NCBI RefSeq assembly: GCF_003184185.1
Contig: NZ_QHJG01000033.1
Coordinates: 1 to 7,306 of the forward strand
Length of the DNA stretch: 7,306 nt
Reading direction: 5' to 3'
From: Legionella qingyii
Lineage (GTDB): Bacteria; Pseudomonadota; Gammaproteobacteria; Legionellales; Legionellaceae
Positions 1 through 5,879 of this stretch are shown piece by piece. The notes below the pieces were generated by a model. It was not told where the DNA came from and did not search any database. It saw only the letters and a list, made by a program, of their open reading frames with translations. The position numbers were made by a program, and so were the translations under genes. Each line of letters opens with the position of its first letter. Position 1 is the first letter of the stretch.

Positions 1-502
1 TACTCATCATTTCATTGAAATAATCATATGAAGTATTGCTTGGGAATTTAAGGGCTAATCCAAAATCATCTCTACATATTACAATTGGCCTTGGGGTGCA
101 GAGATCATTTAATTCACTATAGAATCGATTTAAATTTCCTACATCAACAGTATCATCCCTCAACGGGCCCAAATAATCGAGCAATATCGCTGCAAAATGG
201 TCTTTAGAATAATACTCAACAAAATCCTGTATAATTTGTAGGGGGTCATTAGAAGTTCGATAGATGTCCATAAAAGGATGATCATAACGAGGAGTGCGAC
301 GAGCGCCAACGTATATTTCCTCACAATTATTTTTTAGAAAATGTAATGCATTGAAAAGCTCAGGAAATACAGAATGCATTTCCCTTGTGCTACGCCATCT
401 TCCTATCTCGGTATTCCATCCGCTTATCAGGGTTTGCTTCAATCTAGCTAAATCCCCTTCATACTTTATAAACAAAGCAACTGCATCATCTTTGTGTAAC
501 AT
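1..502 (-). CDS. Hypothetical protein, 3' end cut by window edge
   Basis: An uninterrupted minus-strand reading frame of 167 codons starts at the ATG whose first base is 502 and runs off position 1, so the C-terminus is missing. A stop codon lies in frame just upstream, so this ATG is the first possible start. A purine-rich AGAG about 7 bases before it is a modest ribosome binding site. The protein begins MLHKDDAVALFIKYEGDLAR and looks soluble and mixed alpha/beta, with no signal peptide or membrane segment in the visible part. An aromatic and acidic middle section contains RTPRYDHPFMDIYR and FVEYYSKDHFAAILLDYLGP. Codon use and the absence of stops over 500 bases support a real gene. I do not recognise the family and assign no function. 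A shorter frame on the opposite strand over 294-515 looks like a shadow of this gene. Confidence 0.7.
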   Translation of the reverse strand, partial: MLHKDDAVALFIKYEGDLARLKQTLISGWNTEIGRWRSTREMHSVFPELFNALHFLKNNCEEIYVGARRTPRYDHPFMDIYRTSNDPLQIIQDFVEYYSKDHFAAILLDYLGPLRDDTVDVGNLNRFYSELNDLCTPRPIVICRDDFGLALKFPSNTSYDYFNEMMS

Positions 503-521
503 AATAATTCTCTAATTTAAT

Positions 522-527
522 ATTATA
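522..527 (-). promoter_or_regulatory. Possible -10 box for the left-edge gene
   Basis: Read on the minus strand this is a perfect TATAAT, 19 bases before the ATG at 502 and directly after a run of ten T residues. No good -35 hexamer stands 16-18 bases further upstream. The call rests on the -10 and the AT-rich upstream tract only. In sequence this AT-rich a TATAAT can occur by chance. Confidence 0.35.
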
Positions 528-586
528 AAAAAAAAATTTTAGCTAGAAGGTACGATAGGAAAGGAAAAAGAAGCCGATTAATTAGT

Positions 587-682
587 CCAGTCTGTGTTTA
601 GAAATCCAGCCAGTCTTTCTTCATTCTTTATCTAAACGACAAACCCGTTTCATTAAATTAAAACTAGGTTAAAAACCAGTCT
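587..682. repeat. Three scattered copies of CCAGTCT
   Basis: The heptamer CCAGTCT occurs at 587-593, 610-616 and 676-682 in otherwise AT-rich sequence. The first two start 23 bases apart, close to two helical turns, and the third starts 66 bases after the second. Direct repeats between divergent genes can be binding sites for a regulator. The unit is short, however, and chance cannot be excluded. Confidence 0.25.
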
Positions 683-913
683 TCAAAAACTACCCGTATT
701 AGAGAAGATAAGTCGTTTGCTAATCCTTAGATTGCTTAGTACTTTCGGAGGCAAATGGTATTGAAAGTTTTTTTGCATGTCAATAAATATACTGTGTGAT
801 GTAAAAATATTCTATTATTTGCGATTGGTACTAATTTCTGCGGTCAGCCCTGAAGAGGATTAAAACGAAATGCTTGGTCAATTTAGAGCTGGCAATAAAA
901 TTCATCTATTTGC

Positions 914-937
914 ATGGGCTTTGCATTTAAAGCCCAT
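914..937. promoter_or_regulatory. Perfect 9-bp hairpin in the leader of the 996 gene
   Basis: ATGGGCTTT (914-922), a six-base loop GCATTT, and AAAGCCCAT (929-937) form a perfect nine-base-pair stem. It is followed by ATATTTAG and not by a true U-run, so it is a weak candidate for an intrinsic terminator. It ends 58 bases before the ATG at 996 and may lie in that gene's untranslated leader or act as an operator. As double-stranded DNA it would also be a symmetric protein-binding site. Confidence 0.45.
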
Positions 938-995
938 ATTTAGTACACTCCAATCGCACCGAATTTGCTTCCTTCAACCCGCAGGATGAATCAAG

Positions 996-2477
996 ATGAA
1001 AGAAAGAGCTCTCAATTTTTTGGACAAAATTGAAAAAATTCTACCAGAGAAATCCAATCCCAGTCTGATCAGTAAGATTTTAAGCGAGTTAAAACTGGAT
1101 GATCTAGATACCAATGATAAAGAATTTACTGAGTTTATAAGCAAAGCCTGCAGAGAAAAAATAGACTTAAATAAACTAACTCAGCACCTGAAAAGAGCTC
1201 TAATATTTAATGAGCCACTTTGTCGACTCTTGGCTTTTATTGAAGAAATGGCATTAATTGGGGATGAGGAGCTTGCTGCCATTGCATCGACACTAGAACG
1301 TCAGCTGAACTTGTTGTTCCTTTTCGAAGCGATGTTGGTCACCATGGCCAACAGCAAACTGTTTGCAAAAGAAGTATACGATCATTTAGTGAAAATAAGC
1401 GGCAATCCATATCCAGGAAATCCCCTCGCTGACTTCATTTTAGGCGTCCCCTATAGCGCCACTCTGTTTGAGCGATTAAAAATGGTTTCCATCAAACCGG
1501 TTATGCTGACGGTCCTCTTTCACCGCTCAATGGGTGAAAAAAAAGAAACCCAGGAAGCTCTGGATGATTTTATCAGGGAAAACGGCTTATCTGGTTCGAA
1601 TGCTTGGATTGAAACGACTGAACCCAAAGAACTATCGGATAAAACAGTCCCTGTGATGGGGTTAAATATTCTTGAGGCGGCCTGGGAAGACGCAACCGAC
1701 CATGCCAAAGAGTATGGGGGTATTGAAAATGCTGAATCCGCTATTGGGCTAATCCAACTCATGGAGCAGCAACAGTATCTTAATGAATGCAATTACTTCA
1801 CCACCCTGTTGCCAGAGGGTGCTTATAGAAAAGAAGACGCCAGTTACGAATTAATACCCGACTTAAAAATCGATAACTCCAAAAAACTAGTATCCCAGTT
1901 CCATATTCACCCTCAATGGCGGGATTTATACACCAGCTGGAATCTTTTTTTTGTGGTTGCCAATATAGATACTGTGGTGATGCCTTTGAAATTATTGCTC
2001 CCTACGGTCATGACGGCTCATCCCTCCAATTACAAAGAAATGAGGGTTATTTCTCTGTTTTTAATCGGTAATTTATTTATGCATGCTAGCAAAAATAACC
2101 CCTTTTTTAAAAATTTTACACTGACGAATGCCAAGATTATTTTTAAAGAATGGGGTAGGATTAACAAAGAATACGCTAACCAACAACTGCACCTTCTTTG
2201 TCCAGAAGTTCCCGTGTCTGTCAAACCCTCTTTGCAAGAGGTTTTTGGCCATCACGTGCACCTTAATTTTTTAAAACATCTGTACAATTTCGTTCGGGAT
2301 CCAGGTCATTATCGTTTTACAACTCCTTTTAAGAACAATAAGTCCGGACCACAATTCTTTAGTCCAGTAAAAACCAAGGATTCCATGGAGTCCTTAGAGG
2401 AGAAAAAAATAGAGTACAATGAGCCTTCATCCACATGTCCTGAAGGCTTTAATGTAATGAACCATCCCACCCACTGA
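996..2477 (+). CDS. Hypothetical 493-aa soluble protein, possible secreted effector
   Basis: I do not recognise a known family. The ATG at 996 is preceded by AGGA at 983-986 with 9 bases of spacing, a good ribosome site, and the frame is open for 494 codons. There is no signal peptide. The first 130 residues read as amphipathic helices (for example LNFLDKIEKILP and ACREKIDLNKLTQHLKRAL). A moderately hydrophobic stretch lies at about 315-362 (NLFFVVANIDTVVMPLKLLL, then VISLFLIGNLFMHA) but carries charges and is not a clear membrane span. A His-rich patch FGHHVHLNFLKHLYNF sits at about 417-432. The last 35 residues are polar, with a glutamate-rich run MESLEEKKIEYNE at about 464-476, followed by a short tail with Ser, Thr and Pro. 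In Legionella such C-terminal E-blocks are typical of Dot/Icm type IV substrates. Applying that here is inference and depends on the host being Legionella-like. It stands alone, with a hairpin right at its stop codon. Confidence 0.85.
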   Translation: MKERALNFLDKIEKILPEKSNPSLISKILSELKLDDLDTNDKEFTEFISKACREKIDLNKLTQHLKRALIFNEPLCRLLAFIEEMALIGDEELAAIASTLERQLNLLFLFEAMLVTMANSKLFAKEVYDHLVKISGNPYPGNPLADFILGVPYSATLFERLKMVSIKPVMLTVLFHRSMGEKKETQEALDDFIRENGLSGSNAWIETTEPKELSDKTVPVMGLNILEAAWEDATDHAKEYGGIENAESAIGLIQLMEQQQYLNECNYFTTLLPEGAYRKEDASYELIPDLKIDNSKKLVSQFHIHPQWRDLYTSWNLFFVVANIDTVVMPLKLLLPTVMTAHPSNYKEMRVISLFLIGNLFMHASKNNPFFKNFTLTNAKIIFKEWGRINKEYANQQLHLLCPEVPVSVKPSLQEVFGHHVHLNFLKHLYNFVRDPGHYRFTTPFKNNKSGPQFFSPVKTKDSMESLEEKKIEYNEPSSTCPEGFNVMNHPTH

Positions 2478-2501
2478 GTTGGTAATTGATTGTTACCAAC
2501 T
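2477..2501 (+). terminator. Hairpin at the stop codon of the 996 gene
   Basis: AGTTGGTAA (2477-2485) pairs perfectly with TTACCAACT (2493-2501) across the seven-base loop TTGATTG. The stem begins on the last base of the TGA stop. The position suggests a transcript-end structure, but the bases after it (TAGAATTC) are not a U-run, so termination would be weak or would need another factor. It could also be part of the eroded transposon end that follows. Confidence 0.4.
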
Positions 2502-2545
2502 TAGAATTCAAATTGACAATTTTTCACCGGATGGGAGATTCATAA

Positions 2546-2614
2546 ATGAATATTAACTTACTAGGTTTTGATATAGCTAAGAATATTGGCTATACACTTT
2601 TTCGCCTGGAATAG
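2546..2614 (+). pseudogene. Relic of an IS110-family transposase N-terminus
   Basis: A 22-codon frame reads MNINLLGFDIAKNIGYTLFR followed by Leu-Glu and a TAG stop. The pattern 'MxIxxxGxDIAKN' is the characteristic start of IS110/IS1111-family DEDD transposases, where the Asp of DIAKN is the first catalytic acid. A good ribosome site, GGGAG at 2533-2537, stands 8 bases before the ATG. After DIAKN the sequence departs from the expected FQLHG-type continuation and soon hits a stop. A fragment reading IAPKHID in another plus frame near 2650-2670 loosely recalls the family's IAPxxVK segment but may be coincidence. A genuine small peptide is the alternative. The resemblance rests on about ten residues, so confidence is limited. 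Confidence 0.4.
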
Positions 2615-2856
2615 CCCAATTTTAGGCTTTGTCATTGCAAAACGAATAGCACCCAAGCATATTGATATGTCCAAATCCATATCCAGAAAGCCAAGCATCC
2701 CTATTTATTGCTAAACTTCTTCTTTAAAAAAGTTAACCGTTTACTCAGCAAAAAATTAATCAATTTTAGATGGGATGGCCATGCGTGTTAGGGCAACTCC
2801 TTGAATATAATTTAACTTTCATGTATATTTTTTATCTTTTTTTATTGTGAAATATT
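2615..2856. other. Intergenic region, probably eroded mobile-element DNA
   Basis: Together with the transposase relic, this makes about 380 bases between the two large plus-strand genes. All plus frames are broken by stops within about 30 codons. The only identifiable element is the promoter at 2801-2829 serving the next gene. The rest may be decayed insertion-sequence DNA, but I see no terminal inverted repeats or target duplication to set limits. Confidence 0.4.
2801..2829 (+). promoter_or_regulatory. Sigma70-type promoter for the 2857 gene
   Basis: TTGAAT (2801-2806, four of six consensus bases) and TATATT (2824-2829, five of six) are separated by exactly 17 bases. Transcription would begin near 2836, giving a leader of about 20 bases before the ATG at 2857. 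Position and spacing both fit, making this the best promoter in the window. Confidence 0.6.
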
Positions 2857-3492
2857 ATGAAATGTAAAGCTTATTTCGGTAAAGCAGGACTTATGCTTGA
2901 ACTAGAGGGTAATAATGAAGCGCTTCTAAGACAATATGCTAAAGCCTGTGCTATGGATGATGCCACTATAGTTACTTTTGATAAAAAGAAATACACCCTT
3001 TATCTGCCCCATATGAATAAAGAAACTTATTCCAAATTATGTCAAGTGGCTGAGGGAGAAAAACCAACATTTGATGAGTTAGAAGAACAAGCAGCAATAG
3101 AGCAAAAAGAGAAAGAACGTTATGCTCTTCGTGATCATGGATTTATTAAATCAAAACAGGTCAAAAAAGACCACGAAATAAGTTATCTGGTAAAGCTTGT
3201 TGATAAAAAAAATATTAATATAACGGTAGTAAGTAACGATAAATTATTTTTATCTCTATGCGAACAATATTTCAAAGGAAACACCGGTATAACCGCTACC
3301 GATAAAAAATCATTTAAGCAATTAAATATTCCCAAAATAGGCAAAGATACATACAACTCTTGTCTGAGTAAAATGAAAGATGGACTTCCCCACGGTTATA
3401 AAAAAAACCTACGAAGTTTCGAGCAATTAAAGGATGTTGCAGTTGATTCAAATGTGCATGATTTAACAGGTTCCACTATGTTAATAAATTGA
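2857..3492 (+). CDS. Hypothetical 211-aa protein with internal duplication
   Basis: The protein family is not recognised. The frame is open from ATG 2857 to the TGA ending at 3492. No Shine-Dalgarno sequence is visible before the start, but a promoter lies about 30 bases upstream, so the leader is short. The two halves look related. Residues 12-62 contain GNNEALLRQYAKAC, then FDKKKYTLYLPHMNKETYSK; residues 120-171 contain SNDKLFLSLCEQYF, then TDKKSFKQLNIPKIGKDTYN. Shared features are an N-[DE]-x-L helix start, a central DKK, a proline, and a K-[ED]-T-Y motif before the end. The halves are joined by a charged, probably helical or coiled linker at about 65-110 (DELEEQAAIEQKEKERYA). There is no signal peptide or membrane segment, and the protein is lysine-rich. 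Codon use is more AT-biased than in the 996 gene. A small binding domain present twice is an inference. Confidence 0.8.
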   Translation: MKCKAYFGKAGLMLELEGNNEALLRQYAKACAMDDATIVTFDKKKYTLYLPHMNKETYSKLCQVAEGEKPTFDELEEQAAIEQKEKERYALRDHGFIKSKQVKKDHEISYLVKLVDKKNINITVVSNDKLFLSLCEQYFKGNTGITATDKKSFKQLNIPKIGKDTYNSCLSKMKDGLPHGYKKNLRSFEQLKDVAVDSNVHDLTGSTMLIN

Positions 3493-3900
3493 AAGAGTCC
3501 GCGCTTTATGCGCTAAATCCTATAAAGACCGCATTAAAAATAGGTACATTTTAGTGGTTAAATGAGTTTAAAAAACTGTTTCAATTAAATATTTTTGATT
3601 TATGGCAATCGAGCATATTAGTGAACTGTGCCATATGCTTTTGGAATGTACTTAAATGATATTTTGAAGCATGCCATCTTTAACATAATTATTTTCAATT
3701 CTTTATATCTTGAATAGAAATAGTTGAGGATACTGAGCTAATCTTCCCCATATCCCATTTTTTCGCATTCGTACTGCTAAATCTCATTTAATTTAACAAA
3801 AGGCCGAATATATGACTGCACCTAAACCTCTTGTCTTAAAATAATTTGGTTATTTTCTTGCATAACCGGTAGAGTCCATATGGCACCATTTAGTAAATGG
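3493..3900. other. Convergent intergenic region without a visible gene
   Basis: This region lies between the plus gene ending at 3492 and the minus gene ending at 3901. Stops are dense in all frames and no coding stretch or RNA gene is evident. It holds weak hairpins: AGCATAT/ATATGCT (3612-3618 with 3633-3639, followed by TTT on the plus strand), GGTTAT/ATAACC (3848-3867), and a near-perfect palindrome CCATTTAGTAAATGG at 3886-3900 abutting the end of the maturase gene. None is a textbook terminator. No protease or transporter gene for the adjacent peptide cassette is found here. Confidence 0.5.
3848..3867 (-). terminator. Weak terminator candidate downstream of the maturase
   Basis: On the minus strand GGTTAT, an eight-base loop and ATAACC form a six-base-pair stem, followed by AAATTATTTT. 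It lies about 33 bases past the maturase stop codon. The stem is short and the U-run interrupted, so this is only the most plausible end of the cassette transcript. Confidence 0.3.
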
Positions 3901-5262
3901 CTACCCAGTTATATCCGAGTTTTGAATAGTGTGCTCAAGATAATTGATAAGCATTAAAAATTCATCGTTTCCAATTTTGCTATTACTTTTCCTTTCTAAA
4001 TCAAGCATAAACAAATTTTCCAAGAATGGACGAAGAGCACGAAAGTTCTCCGATTTTTCCTTGCGTATCTGTTCTAAACCAAATTTTCCTAACAGGCTTC
4101 CAAGAGAACTTCTCAGCTTTAGCTTAGGATAAATCTGAACAACTGATTCTTTTATACTATCGAGGTAAGAAAACTCCATTTTTGTTGCCTCACATTCTAT
4201 ATTCGCCTTTAGTGTAGAGCGAGCAATAAAGGCTTGGCATGAAAAACGGCAAATAGCTCTAGCTTCACAAGAACCACAATCCTGCCAATTTTCAGGGGCT
4301 ATTGAAAAAAAACGCTTTAATTTCTTGTCGTAAGCAATTTTAAAGTCCACTGTTTTATCTTTCAAATGTCCGAGAAAATACTCTTTTTCGTTCCAGCTAA
4401 ATCGTCCACATGGCAGTATATTTCCTTCTGGGGTTATCCCTATAACCTCTGTTCCAGCACCACAACCTTCATAATCACACAAGGACTGGGAACGTTGAAC
4501 ACCCTTGAGATGACACTCAACGTAATGAATCATGCTCTCTGTTACATGGTATTCTGTGGCGCACTCCGCCTTCGTTTCAATCATATAGTCAATGATATCT
4601 TTTTTTGCTTTAAAAATTTCACTTGGCGTGGGAGGGGGCAGATTCACACCAGCCCCAACTGGATATGCAACGTTCGCTTTAAAGCTTAGAGCCCCCATAT
4701 CAGCATATAACCAGTTGCATATCTTATTAAACATATGAGCATTGCTTTGATTTATAGTCATTAAAATGCCGCAATTTACCCCATTCTCTTTTGCTCGAAA
4801 GTAATTTTTTATAACTTTATCAGCAAGTGGTCGCATGCTTTGAGTAACATCTTGGGGATTATCAATGCTAACACCAAGTGCAATATTGTTTCTTTTAAAG
4901 CAGTTCATTAAATCATCTGATATATTAATAAAATTGGTCTGCATCGATATTTCAATAGATTTGTTATTACGCAATGCTGAGGCATAAGAAAACTCACATG
5001 CCCTATCCAACCAACTTATGGGCAATAAAGAAGGCTCTCCTCCATGAAAAATAATTGTAATCTGATGTTGCCTTGAGTTTGTCAGCATTTTATCTATTAA
5101 TAATTCAAAATCATCAATAGGCAAATAGTAGTGCTTTTCTTTGCCGAAGGTTATATCTTCATAACAATACTCACACTTAATATTACAACGAGAGGTAAGT
5201 TTAACAACAACTGCTCTCAAATTTGTAAAACGAGTATCTTGCAAGCTCATATCCTTTTTCAT
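3901..5262 (-). CDS. Radical SAM/SPASM peptide maturase
   Basis: This 453-residue enzyme has the architecture of RiPP maturases that use S-adenosylmethionine and iron-sulfur clusters to make radical crosslinks or other side-chain changes in a precursor peptide. The radical SAM cluster site is C26-x3-C30-x2-C33 (CNIKCEYC) after the strand AVVVKLTSR, and the SAM-binding GGEP is at 74-77. The SPASM region is complete: C262, C267 and C285 around GITPEGNILPCGRF, then C329-x2-C332-x5-C338-x3-C342 and C357, enough to hold two auxiliary [4Fe-4S] clusters. About 95 mostly helical residues follow. This is a normal length for the family and no catalytic Cys is missing. Its ATG overlaps the precursor's stop (ATGA, 5259-5262) and has no good ribosome site of its own, which suggests translational coupling. 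The in-frame Met5 has AAGGA too close before it to be a better start. The adjacent Tyr-x-Asp repeat peptide is the obvious substrate. Relation to XyeB/GrrM/FxsB-type cyclophane enzymes is inferred, and the exact subfamily cannot be named by eye. Confidence 0.95.
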   Translation of the reverse strand: MKKDMSLQDTRFTNLRAVVVKLTSRCNIKCEYCYEDITFGKEKHYYLPIDDFELLIDKMLTNSRQHQITIIFHGGEPSLLPISWLDRACEFSYASALRNNKSIEISMQTNFINISDDLMNCFKRNNIALGVSIDNPQDVTQSMRPLADKVIKNYFRAKENGVNCGILMTINQSNAHMFNKICNWLYADMGALSFKANVAYPVGAGVNLPPPTPSEIFKAKKDIIDYMIETKAECATEYHVTESMIHYVECHLKGVQRSQSLCDYEGCGAGTEVIGITPEGNILPCGRFSWNEKEYFLGHLKDKTVDFKIAYDKKLKRFFSIAPENWQDCGSCEARAICRFSCQAFIARSTLKANIECEATKMEFSYLDSIKESVVQIYPKLKLRSSLGSLLGKFGLEQIRKEKSENFRALRPFLENLFMLDLERKSNSKIGNDEFLMLINYLEHTIQNSDITG

Positions 5263-5648
5263 GGCTTAAATTTTGTGTTGCTATAATTAAGATCATTATC
5301 ATCGCTCAAATTATTATCACTTGTAAGCTTTGCAACGATGTCATTGTAATTATCGTTATACCCTCCTTTATCGCCGTAATGAGTATCGCTATACGACTTA
5401 TCGCTATAATTACCGCTATCGCTGTAATAATTATCACTATATTTATCTTCATATGAGGTAGGGATTTGATCGGTTAGACTATTCTCTTTTAATACTCTCT
5501 TTTTCATCATCTCTAAGCTACATAATACGTATGAACTGTTTGAAGAGCCCCTATCAACAAGATCTTTAACAGCAGCTTTTGCCTCTGGTGATAACTTATC
5601 TAATAGCTTTTCTATTTTCAGCTCTTCGGGGACGTTTTTTTCCGACAT
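5259..5648 (-). CDS. RiPP precursor peptide with Tyr-x-Asp repeats
   Basis: This 129-residue protein ends inside the start codon of the radical SAM gene, and I infer it to be that enzyme's substrate. Residues 1-60 form a leader-like part with an amphipathic helix at about 7-32 (PEELKIEKLLDKLSPEAKAA) and the only cysteine, C43. Residues 66-103 carry eight Tyr-x-Asp units (YED, four YSD, YGD and two YND) at Y66, Y70, Y75, Y81, Y86, Y91, Y97 and Y101. A ninth, variant unit YSN is at 122, in a tail rich in Asn and Asp. With no Cys in the repeat part, a thioether (sactipeptide) product is unlikely. A Tyr-to-Asp carbon crosslink or another Tyr or Asp modification fits better. The ATG at 5648 has GAGAG 9 bases upstream. 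There is no secretion signal and no obvious Gly-Gly cleavage site. It could instead be an uncleaved, modified structural protein. Confidence 0.8.
   Translation of the reverse strand: MSEKNVPEELKIEKLLDKLSPEAKAAVKDLVDRGSSNSSYVLCSLEMMKKRVLKENSLTDQIPTSYEDKYSDNYYSDSGNYSDKSYSDTHYGDKGGYNDNYNDIVAKLTSDNNLSDDNDLNYSNTKFKP
5340..5453 (-). repeat. Region encoding eight tandem Tyr-x-Asp units
   Basis: This segment encodes residues 66-103 of the precursor. Tyrosines are spaced 4, 5, 6, 5, 5, 6 and 4 residues apart, and each is followed two positions later by Asp. The DNA is not an exact tandem repeat: Tyr is written TAT or TAC, Asp GAT or GAC, and the middle codon varies (GAG/GAA-type, AGC, AGT, GGC, AAC, AAT). 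The pattern is therefore kept at the protein level and is not a recent slippage product. Confidence 0.8.
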
Positions 5649-5678
5649 GTGGGGGTACTCTCTAAATTTAGATTAATC

Positions 5679-5769
5679 CTGTTTTCTGAGGCTGCATTAA
5701 GATAGACATGCCGATTATTGGTATGAGCACAAAGCCAAGAAAAAGATGGATCTGAGTTCTGTTTTCTGA
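5679..5769 (-). promoter_or_regulatory. Direct repeat upstream of the peptide cassette
   Basis: The 11-mer CTGTTTTCTGA (minus strand TCAGAAAACAG) occurs at 5679-5689 and again at 5759-5769, exactly 80 bases apart and in the same orientation. Both copies sit in the 231-base gap before the precursor gene. The upstream one overlaps the predicted transcription start. Paired sites in this position could bind a regulator of the cassette. There is no similar copy elsewhere in the window that I could see. Confidence 0.4.
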
Positions 5770-5775
5770 AGAGGA

Positions 5776-5781
5776 ATTATA
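5776..5781 (-). promoter_or_regulatory. Possible -10 box for the precursor-maturase operon
   Basis: On the minus strand this is a perfect TATAAT. The hexamer 17 bases upstream (TATTTA) is a poor -35 and the surroundings are AT-rich. If used, transcription would start near 5769, giving a leader of about 120 bases before the ATG at 5648 and placing one 11-mer repeat at the start site and the other inside the leader. The leader's run of five C before the ATG is unusual in this AT-rich DNA. Confidence 0.35.
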
Positions 5782-5879
5782 AAATTTTTTGAATTTTTTA
5801 AATAGAGATATTCAATAAATTTCCTTTAATTTTCTTTATATTAGCAAATGAATAGATATTTATACCTTTGTGAAGAAAT

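Larger units (their letters stand above)
503..995. other. Divergent intergenic region without a visible gene
   Basis: This region lies between the start of the left-edge minus gene and the start of the plus gene at 996, so it should hold the promoters of both. All frames are broken by frequent stops and I found no tRNA fold, transposase relic or small gene with a convincing ribosome site. It contains three copies of CCAGTCT (587-593, 610-616, 676-682) and a strong hairpin at 914-937. No plus-strand promoter stands out. TTGAAA at 761 and TATACT at 788 look good individually, but their 21-base spacing is poor. Confidence 0.5.

Noticed and set aside
761..793. TTGAAA and TATACT as a promoter for the 996 gene
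   Set aside because: The two hexamers are 21 bases apart, too far for a normal sigma70 promoter, and no better pairing was found.
850..880. GATTAAAAC-like segment resembling the end of a CRISPR repeat
   Set aside because: Only one copy exists in the window and there are no spacers, so it is not an array.
1520..1792. 90-codon minus-strand frame inside the 996 gene
   Set aside because: Antisense shadow of a long well-started gene; its serine-rich translation is typical of reverse-frame reading.
2561..2698. 45-codon minus-strand frame starting MLGFLDMDLDIS
   Set aside because: The purine stretch abuts the ATG with no spacing, the frame overlaps the transposase relic on the other strand, and nothing supports expression.
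3886..3900. Palindrome CCATTTAGTAAATGG at the end of the maturase gene
   Set aside because: As RNA the loop would be very small, unless inner pairs open, and no U-run follows on the minus strand; too weak to call a terminator.
4366..4689. 107-codon plus-strand frame inside the maturase gene
   Set aside because: It lies antisense to the SPASM-coding part of a gene with all its catalytic motifs intact, has no ribosome site, and its translation resembles no protein family.
5340..5453. Periodic sequence that at first looks like a DNA tandem repeat or short array
   Set aside because: The periodicity is in the encoded Tyr-x-Asp units; the nucleotide units differ in codon choice and length, so it is coding and not a CRISPR or satellite.
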